Positions 52,145-60,591 of a stretch of DNA of 64,000 nt are shown here, piece by piece. This stretch comes from Brevundimonas sp. UBA6550 (GTDB lineage: Bacteria; Pseudomonadota; Alphaproteobacteria; Caulobacterales; Caulobacteraceae), in contig NZ_DJKE01000012.1 of NCBI RefSeq assembly GCF_002434505.1, forward strand, positions 248,001 to 312,000, in the 5' to 3' direction. Numbering within the stretch: the stretch's first letter is position 1; every line of letters starts with the position of its first letter. A program made the position numbers and the translations under genes. A model generated the notes under the pieces. That model was not told the origin of the DNA. It did not search any database and saw nothing but the letters and a program-made list of their open reading frames with translations.

Positions 52145-53419
52145 CTAGCTTCCGAACACCGCGGCGGGCAAGGCGCCCACGATGGCGGCGGTCATCAACG
52201 TGGCCAGGAAGCCGGCGAACAGCCCCTTCCAGATCATGCCGAGAACCTCTTCGCGCCGCTCGGGCATCAGAACCGACAGGCCCGTCACCGTAATGCCGAC
52301 CGAGCCGATGTTGGCGAAACCGCACAGGGCGTAGGTCATCAGCATCCGCGTCCGCTCCGTCATCTCGCCCGCCGGCACCTTGCCCAGGTCGATGAAGGCG
52401 ACGAACTCGGTCAAGGTCAGTTTGACGCCCAGCAGCCAGCCGGCGACGTCGGCGTCTTTCCACTCCACCCCGATCAGCCAGGCGACGGGGGCGAAGATCC
52501 AGCCCAGCATCCGCTCGACCGTCAGCGGCGCGTCGAACACCACCAAGCCGCCCAGCATGACGTTGGCCAGGGCGACCAGGGCGACGAACACGATGAGAAC
52601 GGCCGAGATGTTCAACACCACCATCAGCCCGTCCGACGTGCCCTTCACGATGGCGTCGATGGCGCTGTCGTACTTCAGCGCGGAATCGTAGTCGGCGACG
52701 GCGCCGCCCATGCCCTCTTTCTCAGGGATGATGATGCGAGCCAGCAGGACCCCGGCCGGCGCCGAGACGATGGAGGCGACCAGGACGTGGCCCGCCGCAT
52801 TGGGCAGAACCGGCGACAGTATGGTCGCATAGGCCACCATGGTCGAACCGGCGACAGTGGCCAGGCCCACCACCATCATCAGGAAGATTTCCGAACGGGT
52901 CAGCTTGTCCAGATAGGCGCGAATGACGATCGGGCTTTCGATCATGCCCAGAAAGATGTTGGCCGCGACGGCCAGGGCCGAGGCGCCGCCTAATCCCATC
53001 GTCTTCTGGAACAGGAAGCCGAAGCCCAGGGTGATCCACTTCAGGATCTTCCAGTGCCACAGCAGGGCCGACAGGGCCGAGATCACCAGGATCAGCGGCA
53101 GCACCTGAAAGGCGAAGGTGAACAGGGCGCCCTGGTTCTGCACCGCATAGGGCTGGTCACCGCCGGCCAGATAGCCGAACACGAACTTGGTGCCTTCGGT
53201 CGTCGCCACCGCCAGACCATCCACCGCCCCCGTCACCGCCGCCAGCACCCCTTGCGAACCGGGAATGGCGAACAGCGCCAGCACCAGCCCGGCCTGCACC
53301 GCGATGGCCCCGAGCGTCAGCCGCCAGGGAAAAGCGCGCCGGTTCTCCGAGATCGCCCAGCAGACCGCGACGATGACGACCAGACCCAGCAGGCTCTGGA
53401 GGTTCAGAAGGCTGAACAT
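52145..53419 (-). CDS. Concentrative nucleoside transporter (NupC/CNT family)
   Basis: 424 residues from the ATG (MFSLLNLQSLLG). A TTG 54 bases upstream is less likely. It has about 10 hydrophobic segments. The CNT motifs include GMIESPIVIRAYLDKLTRSE (Asn/Glu-type binding region) and later ALCGFANIGSVGITV. It takes up nucleosides with H+ or Na+. The GST and DUF1275 genes lie downstream on the same strand. The start region has no strong Shine-Dalgarno. Confidence 0.93.
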   Translation of the reverse strand: MFSLLNLQSLLGLVVIVAVCWAISENRRAFPWRLTLGAIAVQAGLVLALFAIPGSQGVLAAVTGAVDGLAVATTEGTKFVFGYLAGGDQPYAVQNQGALFTFAFQVLPLILVISALSALLWHWKILKWITLGFGFLFQKTMGLGGASALAVAANIFLGMIESPIVIRAYLDKLTRSEIFLMMVVGLATVAGSTMVAYATILSPVLPNAAGHVLVASIVSAPAGVLLARIIIPEKEGMGGAVADYDSALKYDSAIDAIVKGTSDGLMVVLNISAVLIVFVALVALANVMLGGLVVFDAPLTVERMLGWIFAPVAWLIGVEWKDADVAGWLLGVKLTLTEFVAFIDLGKVPAGEMTERTRMLMTYALCGFANIGSVGITVTGLSVLMPERREEVLGMIWKGLFAGFLATLMTAAIVGALPAAVFGS

Positions 53420-53551
53420 GAAAGACGATTCCCGTATCCGCTGCGTGCGGATTTGATCCCGCTTGAAGGCCAATATGTCGCATCTCGCAAGGGGTCGCCT
53501 TGCTTTGTGTCCAGCAAAGACTATCTTACATTTGTCTTACATGAGGTCATA

Positions 53552-53827
53552 ATGGCAGCCGCCAAGGAAATTCTGACCACCGTGGTCTCCACCAAGGGTG
53601 AGGTCATTCTGCCCAAGCCTCTGCGGGATCACCTGCGTTGGCCCGCAGGAACGCGGTTGACGGTGGAGGACACCGCCGACGGCGTGTTGCTGAAACCCGC
53701 CAGAACCTTTCCCGCCACGACGACGGAGGAGGTTTTCGGCGTCCTGGCGCACCAGGGACCGGCCTTGACCATCGAGGACATGAATGCGGCCGTCGCCGCC
53801 GAGGCGAAGCGCCGTGCGCGCGATTGA
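53552..53827 (+). CDS. AbrB/MazE-type antitoxin
   Basis: 91 residues from the ATG (MAAAKEILTT). TTVVSTKGEVILPKPLRDHL and VEDTADGVLLKPA form the AbrB/SpoVT DNA-binding swapped hairpin. The C-terminus is an acidic helix that would wrap the PIN toxin. The toxin gene starts 14 bases before its stop. Such pairs regulate their own promoter through the AbrB domain. The gene is preceded by the divergent nucleoside transporter gene, with a low-GC stretch and a TTACATTTGTCTTACAT repeat just upstream. Confidence 0.88.
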   Translation: MAAAKEILTTVVSTKGEVILPKPLRDHLRWPAGTRLTVEDTADGVLLKPARTFPATTTEEVFGVLAHQGPALTIEDMNAAVAAEAKRRARD

Positions 53828-54203
53828 CACCAATGTGGTCGTTCGCTTCCTGACCGGCGACGATCCAGTTCAGGCGCAGGCCTCGCGCGCGGTCATCACG
53901 GCGGGCGATATCTTCATCGCCACAACGGTCCTGTTGGAAACCGAGTGGGTGCTGCGTAGCGGCTACGGCTTTGAGGCGTCGCGCATCGGAGCGGCTCTGC
54001 GGGCCCTCGCCGGCTTGGCGGGCGTGACGATGGAAGAACCGTTGGCCTTGGCGCGGGCGCTGGATTGGCATGAGGCGGGCATGGACTTCGCCGACGCCCT
54101 GCACCTGGCCAAGGCGAAGGATTGCGAGGTCTTCCTCACCTTCGACCGCCGCTTGGCCAGCGCCGCCAAGGGGCTTGCGCCGATCAAGGTCAAAAGCCCT
54201 TGA
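53814..54203 (+). CDS. PIN-domain toxin (VapC-type)
   Basis: 129 residues from a GTG (MRAIDTNVVVRFL) overlapping the antitoxin by 14 bases. The PIN acidic residues are present: AIDTNV (first Asp), a Glu in LLETEWVL, and the Asp pair of GMDFADALHLA, with later FDRRL. The expected Mg2+ site is therefore intact and RNase activity is likely. Target RNA is unknown. It ends 14 bases before the convergent ilvE stop. Confidence 0.9.
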   Translation: MRAIDTNVVVRFLTGDDPVQAQASRAVITAGDIFIATTVLLETEWVLRSGYGFEASRIGAALRALAGLAGVTMEEPLALARALDWHEAGMDFADALHLAKAKDCEVFLTFDRRLASAAKGLAPIKVKSP

Positions 54204-54217
54204 TCGGCGCCTGATCC

Positions 54218-55096
54218 TTAAAGCTGGCCGCGCACCAGCTTGCCGTAGTGATCCATCAGGTCCAGCGACAACGCGCCGGGGGTGAAGCGATAGTCGCCCA
54301 CCTCGGCGACCGGCGTGACCTCGACGGCCGTGCCGGTCAGGAAGCATTCCGAGAAGTCGGACAGTTCTTCCGGCAGGATGTCGCGCACCACCACCTCGAT
54401 GCCCTTGGACCGGGCGATCTCGATGACGGTCTGGCGGGTGATGCCGTCCAGGATGTGGTCAACCTTGGGCGTGTGGATGACGCCGTCCTTGACGAAGAAG
54501 ACGTTGGCGCCGGTCGCCTCGGCGACATAGCCGCGCCAGTCCAGCATCAGGGCGTCGGCGAACCCGCGCCGCTCGGCCGAGTTCTTGGACATTGTGCAGA
54601 TCATGTACAGACCCGCCGCCTTGGCCGTCGTCGGGGCCGTCGCCGGATCGGGGCGACGCCACTTGGACCATTCCAGCTTCAGGCCGCGCGCCTTGACCTC
54701 CGGGTCGAAATAGCTGGGCCAGTCCCACACGGCGATGGCCAAGTGGACATTGTTGTTCAGGGCCGAGACGCTGGTCTGCTCAGGCCCCAGATAGGCGACC
54801 GGACGCACGTAGCAGTCGGTCAGACCGTTCTTGGCGCAGGTTTCGTTACACAGGGCGTCGATTTCGGCGACGCTGTAGGGTATCTCGAAATCGAGCAGGT
54901 TCGCGGACCGCTTCAGGCGCTCCGAATGCTGGGTGAGCTTGAAGATTTCGCCGCCATACATACGCTCACCCTCGAATACCGACGAGCCATAGTGCAGAGC
55001 GTGGGTCAGAACGTGCGTTTTCGCTTCCCTCCAAGGAACGAAATCGCCATTCACCCAGATCCAGCCGTCACGATCGTCGAAAGGAACGAAGGCCAT
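54218..55096 (-). CDS. ilvE: Branched-chain amino acid aminotransferase
   Basis: 292 residues. MAFVPFDDRDGWIWVNGDFV and LHYGSSVFEGERMYG are typical of fold IV PLP enzymes. Further motifs are VRPVAYLG, EATGANVFFVKDG and LDGITRQTVIEIA, then SECFLTGTAVEVTPV. It transaminates Val, Leu and Ile. The PLP Lys is in the expected region (YVRPVAYLG follows the usual Arg). The start ATG is 82 bases from the divergent OmpR-type regulator gene. Confidence 0.95.
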   Translation of the reverse strand: MAFVPFDDRDGWIWVNGDFVPWREAKTHVLTHALHYGSSVFEGERMYGGEIFKLTQHSERLKRSANLLDFEIPYSVAEIDALCNETCAKNGLTDCYVRPVAYLGPEQTSVSALNNNVHLAIAVWDWPSYFDPEVKARGLKLEWSKWRRPDPATAPTTAKAAGLYMICTMSKNSAERRGFADALMLDWRGYVAEATGANVFFVKDGVIHTPKVDHILDGITRQTVIEIARSKGIEVVVRDILPEELSDFSECFLTGTAVEVTPVAEVGDYRFTPGALSLDLMDHYGKLVRGQL

Positions 55097-55178
55097 TGAA
55101 ATACGTCTCCCGCGAAACTGACGGTCTTAGAGCCTCACGAATCGTTCAGGTCAACGCCCGGAGCGGGGGAAACGTCGC

Positions 55179-55916
55179 ATGAGCATGACGGAATCGCGTC
55201 CGCATGGCCGTTCGGGCCCCATCGCCGGCCCCGGCGTTGGGCGCCATCTGCTGATCGTCGACGACGACGATCGCATCCGCGAACTGCTGAAGGAATTCCT
55301 GGCACGCGAGGGCTACCGGGTCACCGGCGCCGCCCACGCCGCCGCCGCCAAGCGGATGATGGAGTTGATCGAGTTCGACCTGGTCGTGCTGGACGTCATG
55401 ATGCCGGGCGAAAGCGGCCTGGACCTGACCTCCTGGGTCCGCGGCAAGGCGGAACTGTCCAAGACGCCGGTACTGCTGCTGACCGCGCGGGGCGATCCCG
55501 AAGACCGCATCGAGGGTCTGTCGCGCGGCGCCGACGACTATATGTCCAAGCCGTTCGAGCCGCGCGAACTGGTGCTGCGCATCGACGCAATCCTGCGCCG
55601 CACGGGGGGCAAGCCCATCGGCCCCAAGGAGATCAAGCTGGGCGCCGCCGTCTTCGACATGGAGCGGCTGGAGCTGACGCGCGACGGCGCCCCCCAGCGC
55701 CTGACCGAAGCCGAGGCGCAACTGCTCAAGACCTTGGCCCTTCACGCCCACGCCCCGGTCGAGCGCATGAGCCTGTCGCCCGACACCGCCGACATCACCG
55801 GCCGCGCCGTGGACGTTCAGGTCACGCGCCTGCGCCGCAAGCTGGAGGTCGATCCCAAGAACCCGCGCTATCTGCAGACGGTGCGCGGCGTCGGCTATAT
55901 GCTGGCCCCCGACTGA
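55179..55916 (+). CDS. OmpR-family response regulator (PetR-like)
   Basis: 245 residues. The receiver has VDDDDR and phosphoacceptor Asp72 (VLDVMMPG), and the C-terminal winged helix has PEDRIEGLSRGADDYMSKPF then VDVQVTRLRRKLE and VRGVGYML. It is a DNA-binding transcription factor. The kinase gene follows after 16 bases. PetR is the name of a similar regulator in alphaproteobacteria, but I cannot confirm orthology from this window. Confidence 0.92.
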   Translation: MSMTESRPHGRSGPIAGPGVGRHLLIVDDDDRIRELLKEFLAREGYRVTGAAHAAAAKRMMELIEFDLVVLDVMMPGESGLDLTSWVRGKAELSKTPVLLLTARGDPEDRIEGLSRGADDYMSKPFEPRELVLRIDAILRRTGGKPIGPKEIKLGAAVFDMERLELTRDGAPQRLTEAEAQLLKTLALHAHAPVERMSLSPDTADITGRAVDVQVTRLRRKLEVDPKNPRYLQTVRGVGYMLAPD

Positions 55917-55932
55917 GGCGCGACGCGACGCC

Positions 55933-57300
55933 ATGCGGCTTCTGCCTGCCTATCTGTGGCCGCGGTTTCTGAAGCGGCGCCTGCCGACCTCGCTGTGGGG
56001 TCGGTCGCTGTTGATCATCGTCCTGCCGGTGCTGGTCATGCAGATGGCGGTGACGTGGGTCTTCTTCGACGCCCACTGGCAGACCGTGACGGCGCGCCTG
56101 TCCGAGGGACTGGCCGGCGACATCGCCTGGGCGGTCCAGAGCTATGAGGACGACCCGACCCAGGCCAATCTGGACAAGTTGGCCGACCGGGCCGAACGCT
56201 CCATGTCCCTGTCCATCGTACTGCAGGAAGGCCGCACCCTGCCGACCGAGACGCGGCGCGGCGCCATCGGCGTGGTGGACCGGGTGCTGGACCGGGCGCT
56301 GGATGCGCGGCTGGACCGCCCCTACTGGTTCGACACCACCCGCTACCCCGCCTATGTCGACATTCAGGTGCAGGAGCCGCAGGGCGTGCTTCGCATCATC
56401 GCCCCGCGCGAGCGGGCGGTGGCGACCCAGGCCCATATCTTCGTGCTGTGGCTGACCATCGCGACCGTGCTGCTGATGGGCGTGGCCATCCTGTTCATCC
56501 GCAATCAGGTCCGAGCCATCGAGCGGCTGGCCGATGCGGCCGAGGCCTTCGGGCGCGGCGAGACGGTGCCCCGCTTCAAGCCGCACGGCGCGCGAGAGGT
56601 CCGCGTCGCCGCCGTCGCCTTCATGGCCATGCGCGACCGCATCCAGCGCCACATCGACCAGCGCACCGCCCTGCTCGCCTCCGTCAGCCACGATCTGAGG
56701 ACGCCCCTGACTCGTCTGCGCCTCGAACTGGCGCTGGCCCCGCCGTTCAAGCGTCAGGCCGCCATGCGCGGCGACCTGGACGAGATGGAGCATATGATCG
56801 ACGAATACCTCGACTTCGCGCGCGGCGAGGCGGGCGAGCCGCCCAAACCCGTCTCCATCTCCGACCTGCTGAAGGCGGCGGCCGAGGACGCCCGGCGCGC
56901 CGGCGCCGTGGTCGAGGTGTCCGTGCCAGAGGGCATGACCGCCTCGCTGCGCCCCCTGGCCTTCAAGCGCGCGGTGGTGAACCTGGCCGGCAACGCCGCC
57001 TCGCACGGCGAACACGTGCGGCTGTCGGCGCGCGCCCTGACCTCCGGCGGGCTGGAGGTGGTGGTCGAGGACGACGGCCCTGGCATTCCAGAGGCGATGT
57101 ACGACGAAGCCTTCCGCCCCTTCTCGCGACTGGACGAGTCGCGCAATCAGAACCGCAAGGGCGTCGGCCTGGGCCTGGCCATCGCCCGCGACGTGGCGCG
57201 CGCCCACGGCGGCGACGTCACCCTGGACCGCAGCGACCTAGGGGGTCTGAAGGCGACCGTGCGCTTGCCGGGCGCGGTCTCCATCGTCGAAAGCGCCTGA
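55933..57300 (+). CDS. EnvZ-type sensor histidine kinase
   Basis: 455 residues. Transmembrane helices lie at about 26-46 and 168-190 with a periplasmic sensor between. A HAMP domain (about 190-240) is followed by SVSHDLRTPLTRLRLELAL (His253). The HATPase has NLAGNAASHGEH, EDDGPGIPEAM and GVGLGLAIARDVA. It phosphorylates the regulator encoded just before it. It is the second gene of the pair. The signal is not readable from sequence. Confidence 0.93.
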   Translation: MRLLPAYLWPRFLKRRLPTSLWGRSLLIIVLPVLVMQMAVTWVFFDAHWQTVTARLSEGLAGDIAWAVQSYEDDPTQANLDKLADRAERSMSLSIVLQEGRTLPTETRRGAIGVVDRVLDRALDARLDRPYWFDTTRYPAYVDIQVQEPQGVLRIIAPRERAVATQAHIFVLWLTIATVLLMGVAILFIRNQVRAIERLADAAEAFGRGETVPRFKPHGAREVRVAAVAFMAMRDRIQRHIDQRTALLASVSHDLRTPLTRLRLELALAPPFKRQAAMRGDLDEMEHMIDEYLDFARGEAGEPPKPVSISDLLKAAAEDARRAGAVVEVSVPEGMTASLRPLAFKRAVVNLAGNAASHGEHVRLSARALTSGGLEVVVEDDGPGIPEAMYDEAFRPFSRLDESRNQNRKGVGLGLAIARDVARAHGGDVTLDRSDLGGLKATVRLPGAVSIVESA

Positions 57301-57384
57301 ACCGCGCGGATTCCTTTGCGTACCCCTAGCGAAACCGGGGGTTCGGGGTCATCTTAGGCGGGACAGGGCCAGGAGATCATAGTG

Positions 57385-57867
57385 ATGCGTAAACTCGCCT
57401 TCTTCGCGCCGCTGGCGGCCACCCTCGCCGCCGCCGCCATCGCCCAGGCGCAAGCCCCCGCTCCGACCGTCAACGTCACGGTCGGTCCCGAACTTCGGCG
57501 CGAGGTCGACAAGCTGGGCGACCGCGACGTCAGCCAGCAGATCGCCGGTCTGCAATCCGAGGTCGGCAAGGCCCTGGCCCAGCGCTATCCCGGCGCGACG
57601 GCCAATCTGGTGCTGGTCGATCTGAAGCCCAACCGCCCGACCATCGAACAGGTTCGCCGCACCCCCGGCCTCGATCCGATCCGCAGCGTCTCCATCGGCG
57701 GAGCTGCGATCAAGGGCGAGATCGTGCTGGCGGACGGTCAGACCCGGCCGGTCGACTATTCCTATTTCACGCCGGATCTGCGCGACGTCTGGGGCTACGG
57801 CGTCTGGCGCGACGCCGACCGCGCCTTCGAGCGGTTCGGCGATCAGATCGAGCGCGGCCGCTTCTAA
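57385..57867 (+). CDS. Periplasmic DUF-like hypothetical protein
   Basis: 160 residues from the ATG (a GTG immediately before it is equally possible, with AGGAG upstream). A signal peptide runs to about residue 22 (...QAQA). The mature protein has TVNVTVGPELRREVDKLGDRD (exported segment of unknown fold), with a later ATANLVLVDLKPNRPT. No family is recognised. It resembles small periplasmic proteins of Caulobacterales but I cannot name one. It converges on proC with a 9-base gap. Confidence 0.75.
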   Translation: MRKLAFFAPLAATLAAAAIAQAQAPAPTVNVTVGPELRREVDKLGDRDVSQQIAGLQSEVGKALAQRYPGATANLVLVDLKPNRPTIEQVRRTPGLDPIRSVSIGGAAIKGEIVLADGQTRPVDYSYFTPDLRDVWGYGVWRDADRAFERFGDQIERGRF

Positions 57868-57876
57868 CGCCTCGAT

Positions 57877-58674
57877 CTAGGCGCCCATTTCGCGGTTGCG
57901 GCGCACCGCCGCCGCAACCGTGTCGTCCAGCATCGTCTGCAGACGACCGTCCCGATCCAGGGCGTCCAGCCCCGCGCGGGTCGAACCGCCGGGCGAGGCG
58001 ATACGGCCGATCAAGGCGTCCAGCGCATCGTCGCCCATCGAATCCGCCGCCGAGCGCAGGGTGGCGCGCGCCAGGATGTCGGCGGTCGTCGCGTCCAGAC
58101 CGGCCGCCTCCCCCGCCCGCGCCAGGGCTTCGGTGAAGGCGTAAAAATAGGCCGCGCCCGATCCGGCCACCGCCGTCGCCGCGTCCATCAGGGCTTCGTC
58201 CGTCAGAACGACCGTTTCGGCCATCGCCGCGAACAGATGGCGCCCCAGCGTTTCCGCCCTCGGGTCGGCGGACCAGACAGAGGCGACGCCGCGTCCCCGC
58301 GACACCCCCGTGGTCGGCATGACCCGCACGATGGGCCAGCCGCCGATCCCTTCCGCCAGACTGGGCGCCGTAACGCCCGCCATCACAGACAGGATCACCG
58401 CCTGATCGTTCAGGAAGGGCGCCAGCGGGGCCATCACCGCGCGCCAGATCGCCGGCTTCACCGCCAGAACGATCACCGCCGCCTCGGTCAGCGCCTCCAG
58501 CGGCGGATTGATCCGCGCGCCCCTAGCCCGCGCCGCCTCGGCGGCCGGTTTCTCCGACGGGCTGAGAATGATCACGTCCTGGGCCGCCACCGTGTCGGTC
58601 AGCAGCCAGCCTTCCAGAATGGCCGATCCCAACCGGCCGCACCCGACCAGAACGACAGGCCCCGGAACGGTCAT
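57877..58674 (-). CDS. proC: Pyrroline-5-carboxylate reductase
   Basis: 265 residues. The N-terminal Rossmann fold has VLVGCGRLGSAILEGWL (GxGxxG in modified form) and VLAVKPAIW. The C-terminal helical domain has ATAVAGSGAAYFYAFTEAL and ASPGGSTRAGLDAL, the ProC signature. It makes proline from pyrroline-5-carboxylate with NAD(P)H. It overlaps the YbjN gene stop (TGATG), so the two genes are co-translated. Confidence 0.95.
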   Translation of the reverse strand: MTVPGPVVLVGCGRLGSAILEGWLLTDTVAAQDVIILSPSEKPAAEAARARGARINPPLEALTEAAVIVLAVKPAIWRAVMAPLAPFLNDQAVILSVMAGVTAPSLAEGIGGWPIVRVMPTTGVSRGRGVASVWSADPRAETLGRHLFAAMAETVVLTDEALMDAATAVAGSGAAYFYAFTEALARAGEAAGLDATTADILARATLRSAADSMGDDALDALIGRIASPGGSTRAGLDALDRDGRLQTMLDDTVAAAVRRNREMGA

Positions 58675-59177
58675 CAGGCGGTGCCGACGGTCTCGAACAG
58701 GCAGGCGTCGATGGCCTCCTGCGGCTTCTTGTTCCCGCGCACCATGAAGTCGAACGCCGGATAATAGCGGTCCGAGGCCTCGATGGCCGCGTCGATCATG
58801 GACGCCGCCTGGGCCAGGGTCGGGCGTTCGCCCATCGGCAGGGCCAGGGAGTGGCGGAAGACGATCTCGCCATCCTCGGCCCAGACCTCGAAATGGCCCA
58901 TCCAGGTGCGCTGATTGATCAGACCGACCAGTTCATAGGCCGCCGTCTTGCGGCTCTTGGCCACCTTCAGGTCCAGGGCGCAGCACAGCTGAAGGCAGTC
59001 GCCCTCGGGCCGCCAGGCGAACCACAGCTCATAGTCCTTCCAGTCGCCGGCCAGGGCGAAGGCCAGGTCGCCGTCGTCGGTGCGGTCGAAAGGCAGGTTC
59101 TCGGCCGTCAGGACATGCTCGACGACCTCAAGCGGGTCGAACGGCACGTCCATTCCCTCTGGCCGGGCGATATCCAT
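58674..59177 (-). CDS. YbjN domain-containing protein
   Basis: 167 residues from the ATG (MDIARPEGMD). A TTG immediately upstream is also in frame. YELVGLINQRTWMGHFEVWAED and the flanking strands match the YbjN (type III secretion chaperone-like) fold in alphaproteobacteria. A sequence KTAAYELV follows the conserved Lys/Arg. Function is unknown, though such proteins are often adjacent to proC. No membrane segment is seen. Confidence 0.85.
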   Translation of the reverse strand: MDIARPEGMDVPFDPLEVVEHVLTAENLPFDRTDDGDLAFALAGDWKDYELWFAWRPEGDCLQLCCALDLKVAKSRKTAAYELVGLINQRTWMGHFEVWAEDGEIVFRHSLALPMGERPTLAQAASMIDAAIEASDRYYPAFDFMVRGNKKPQEAIDACLFETVGTA

Positions 59178-59253
59178 CAAAAGTCTCGATTCGAGCTGCG
59201 TCCGCGAGAATCGCGGGCGTTAACAGAACGGTAAGCCTGTTCGCAGATTCGGC

Positions 59254-59541
59254 TCAACCGGCTGCGTCCCCGGGTTGAGTTCCATCTGTGGACGTTCCCC
59301 CCACAGGCTTCGCGGCCGGCGCCTTGGCGGCCTTCAACTCCGCGATCTCGGCGCGCAGGGCTGCGATCTCGTCCTTAAGCACATCGAACTCGTCGCGACG
59401 GACCAAGTCCATCTCTGCGGCGATCCGGTCGGCCTGGGCGCGCCAGGCGGTCTTGGCCTCTTCGCCCGCCGCCTGGGCAAGGCCCATGGCGCCGGTCGTC
59501 AGCTTGGCGAACTCGTCCAGGATGGGATTGCGGGTCTGCAT
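59254..59541 (-). CDS. UbiK-like accessory factor (BMFP family)
   Basis: 95 residues. The coiled coil has VRRDEFDVLKDEIAALRAEI (about 47-75), the UbiK/BMFP signature, after a helix with FAKLTTGAMGLAQAAGEEAK. UbiK promotes late steps of ubiquinone synthesis and lipid binding. The tail is Ala/Pro/Gly-rich. It stands alone between the YbjN gene (74 bases) and the divergent lgt gene. Confidence 0.85.
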   Translation of the reverse strand: MQTRNPILDEFAKLTTGAMGLAQAAGEEAKTAWRAQADRIAAEMDLVRRDEFDVLKDEIAALRAEIAELKAAKAPAAKPVGGTSTDGTQPGDAAG

Positions 59542-59573
59542 GGCGGCCTCCGACCTTGACGTCGTTAACGAAG

Positions 59574-59593
59574 GTTCACCGACTATGGTGAAC
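59574..59593. promoter_or_regulatory. Perfect 7-bp inverted repeat upstream of lgt
   Basis: GTTCACC-GACTAT-GGTGAAC, between the UbiK-like and lgt genes, about 120 bases ahead of lgt and 33 bases from the UbiK-like start. It looks like a dimeric operator. No protein is implicated. Its placement in a divergent region favours regulation of one or both genes. Confidence 0.5.
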
Positions 59594-59715
59594 GAAACCT
59601 TTCTTTCTGCTGCTTCGGGTCCGCCATCAAGGCGTCGCGATGCGTCTTCACAGGCGACGGACGCAGCGCCGCTTGCTAAACCGCCTTCAGAGACCGCCCT
59701 TCACAGGAACGCCCC

Positions 59716-60591
59716 TTGCCCTTTCCCGAATTCGACCCGGTTCTGATCCACCTGGGGCCGCTGCCGATCCGCTGGTACGCCCTGGCCTATGTGGCCGGCA
59801 TCGTGCTGGGCTGGTGGTATGCGGCGCGCCTGGCCAAGACGCAGCGACTGTGGGCGCCGGGCAAGGCGCCGATCACCTCCAACCAGTTGGACGACCTGGT
59901 GCTGTGGATCGTGCTGGGCATCATCCTGGGCGGACGGCTGGGCTACGCCCTGTTCTACAAGCCGGTCATGTATGGCCAACTGTTCACCGGCCAGACGCTG
60001 GGTGAACGGTTCGAGCTGTTTCAGTTGTGGACCGGCGGAATGAGCTTCCACGGCGGCTTCCTGGGCGTCTGTCTGGCCATCGTCCTCTATTCTCGCAGCC
60101 AGAAGATCGACATGCTGCGTCTAGGCGATCTGGTCGCGCCGGTCGTGCCGATCGGCCTGATGTTCGGCCGGCTGGCCAACTTCATAAACGGCGAGCTGTG
60201 GGGCCGCGAGACGACCGTTCCTTGGGCCATCCGCTTCTGCAATGCGCGCATCGAACAGATGTACGGCTTCTGCCCCGCCGGAACCGCGCCGCGCCATCCC
60301 AGCCAGCTTTACGAGGCGGGGCTGGAGGGCGTCGTCCTGTTCTCCGTCCTGTCCATCGGAATCTGGAAGTTCGATCTGCTGAAGAAGCCCGGCTACATCA
60401 CCGGCCTGTTTCTGCTCGGCTACGGCGTCTGCCGCGCCGCGCTGGAGAATGTGCGCGAGCCCGACTTCGGCATGCCGAACTTCCCGCTGGGCCTGACCAT
60501 GGGGATGATGCTGTCGATCCCGATGATCCTGGTCGGCGCCTGGCTGATCTGGCGCGCCTGGAAGCGTCCGCCGGCCGCCGCCGAGGCATGA
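59716..60591 (+). CDS. lgt: Prolipoprotein diacylglyceryl transferase
   Basis: 291 residues from a TTG (MPFPEFDPVL) that has AGGA 8 bases upstream. About 7 transmembrane helices. The signature FGRLANFINGELWGRET contains the conserved Arg and Asn of Lgt, and SFHGGFLGV supplies the essential His. It attaches the lipid to the lipobox Cys of prolipoproteins, including the several lipoproteins in this window (flgH, the EEP protein, the hydrolase). The next gene overlaps its stop by 4 bases. Confidence 0.97.
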   Translation: MPFPEFDPVLIHLGPLPIRWYALAYVAGIVLGWWYAARLAKTQRLWAPGKAPITSNQLDDLVLWIVLGIILGGRLGYALFYKPVMYGQLFTGQTLGERFELFQLWTGGMSFHGGFLGVCLAIVLYSRSQKIDMLRLGDLVAPVVPIGLMFGRLANFINGELWGRETTVPWAIRFCNARIEQMYGFCPAGTAPRHPSQLYEAGLEGVVLFSVLSIGIWKFDLLKKPGYITGLFLLGYGVCRAALENVREPDFGMPNFPLGLTMGMMLSIPMILVGAWLIWRAWKRPPAAAEA

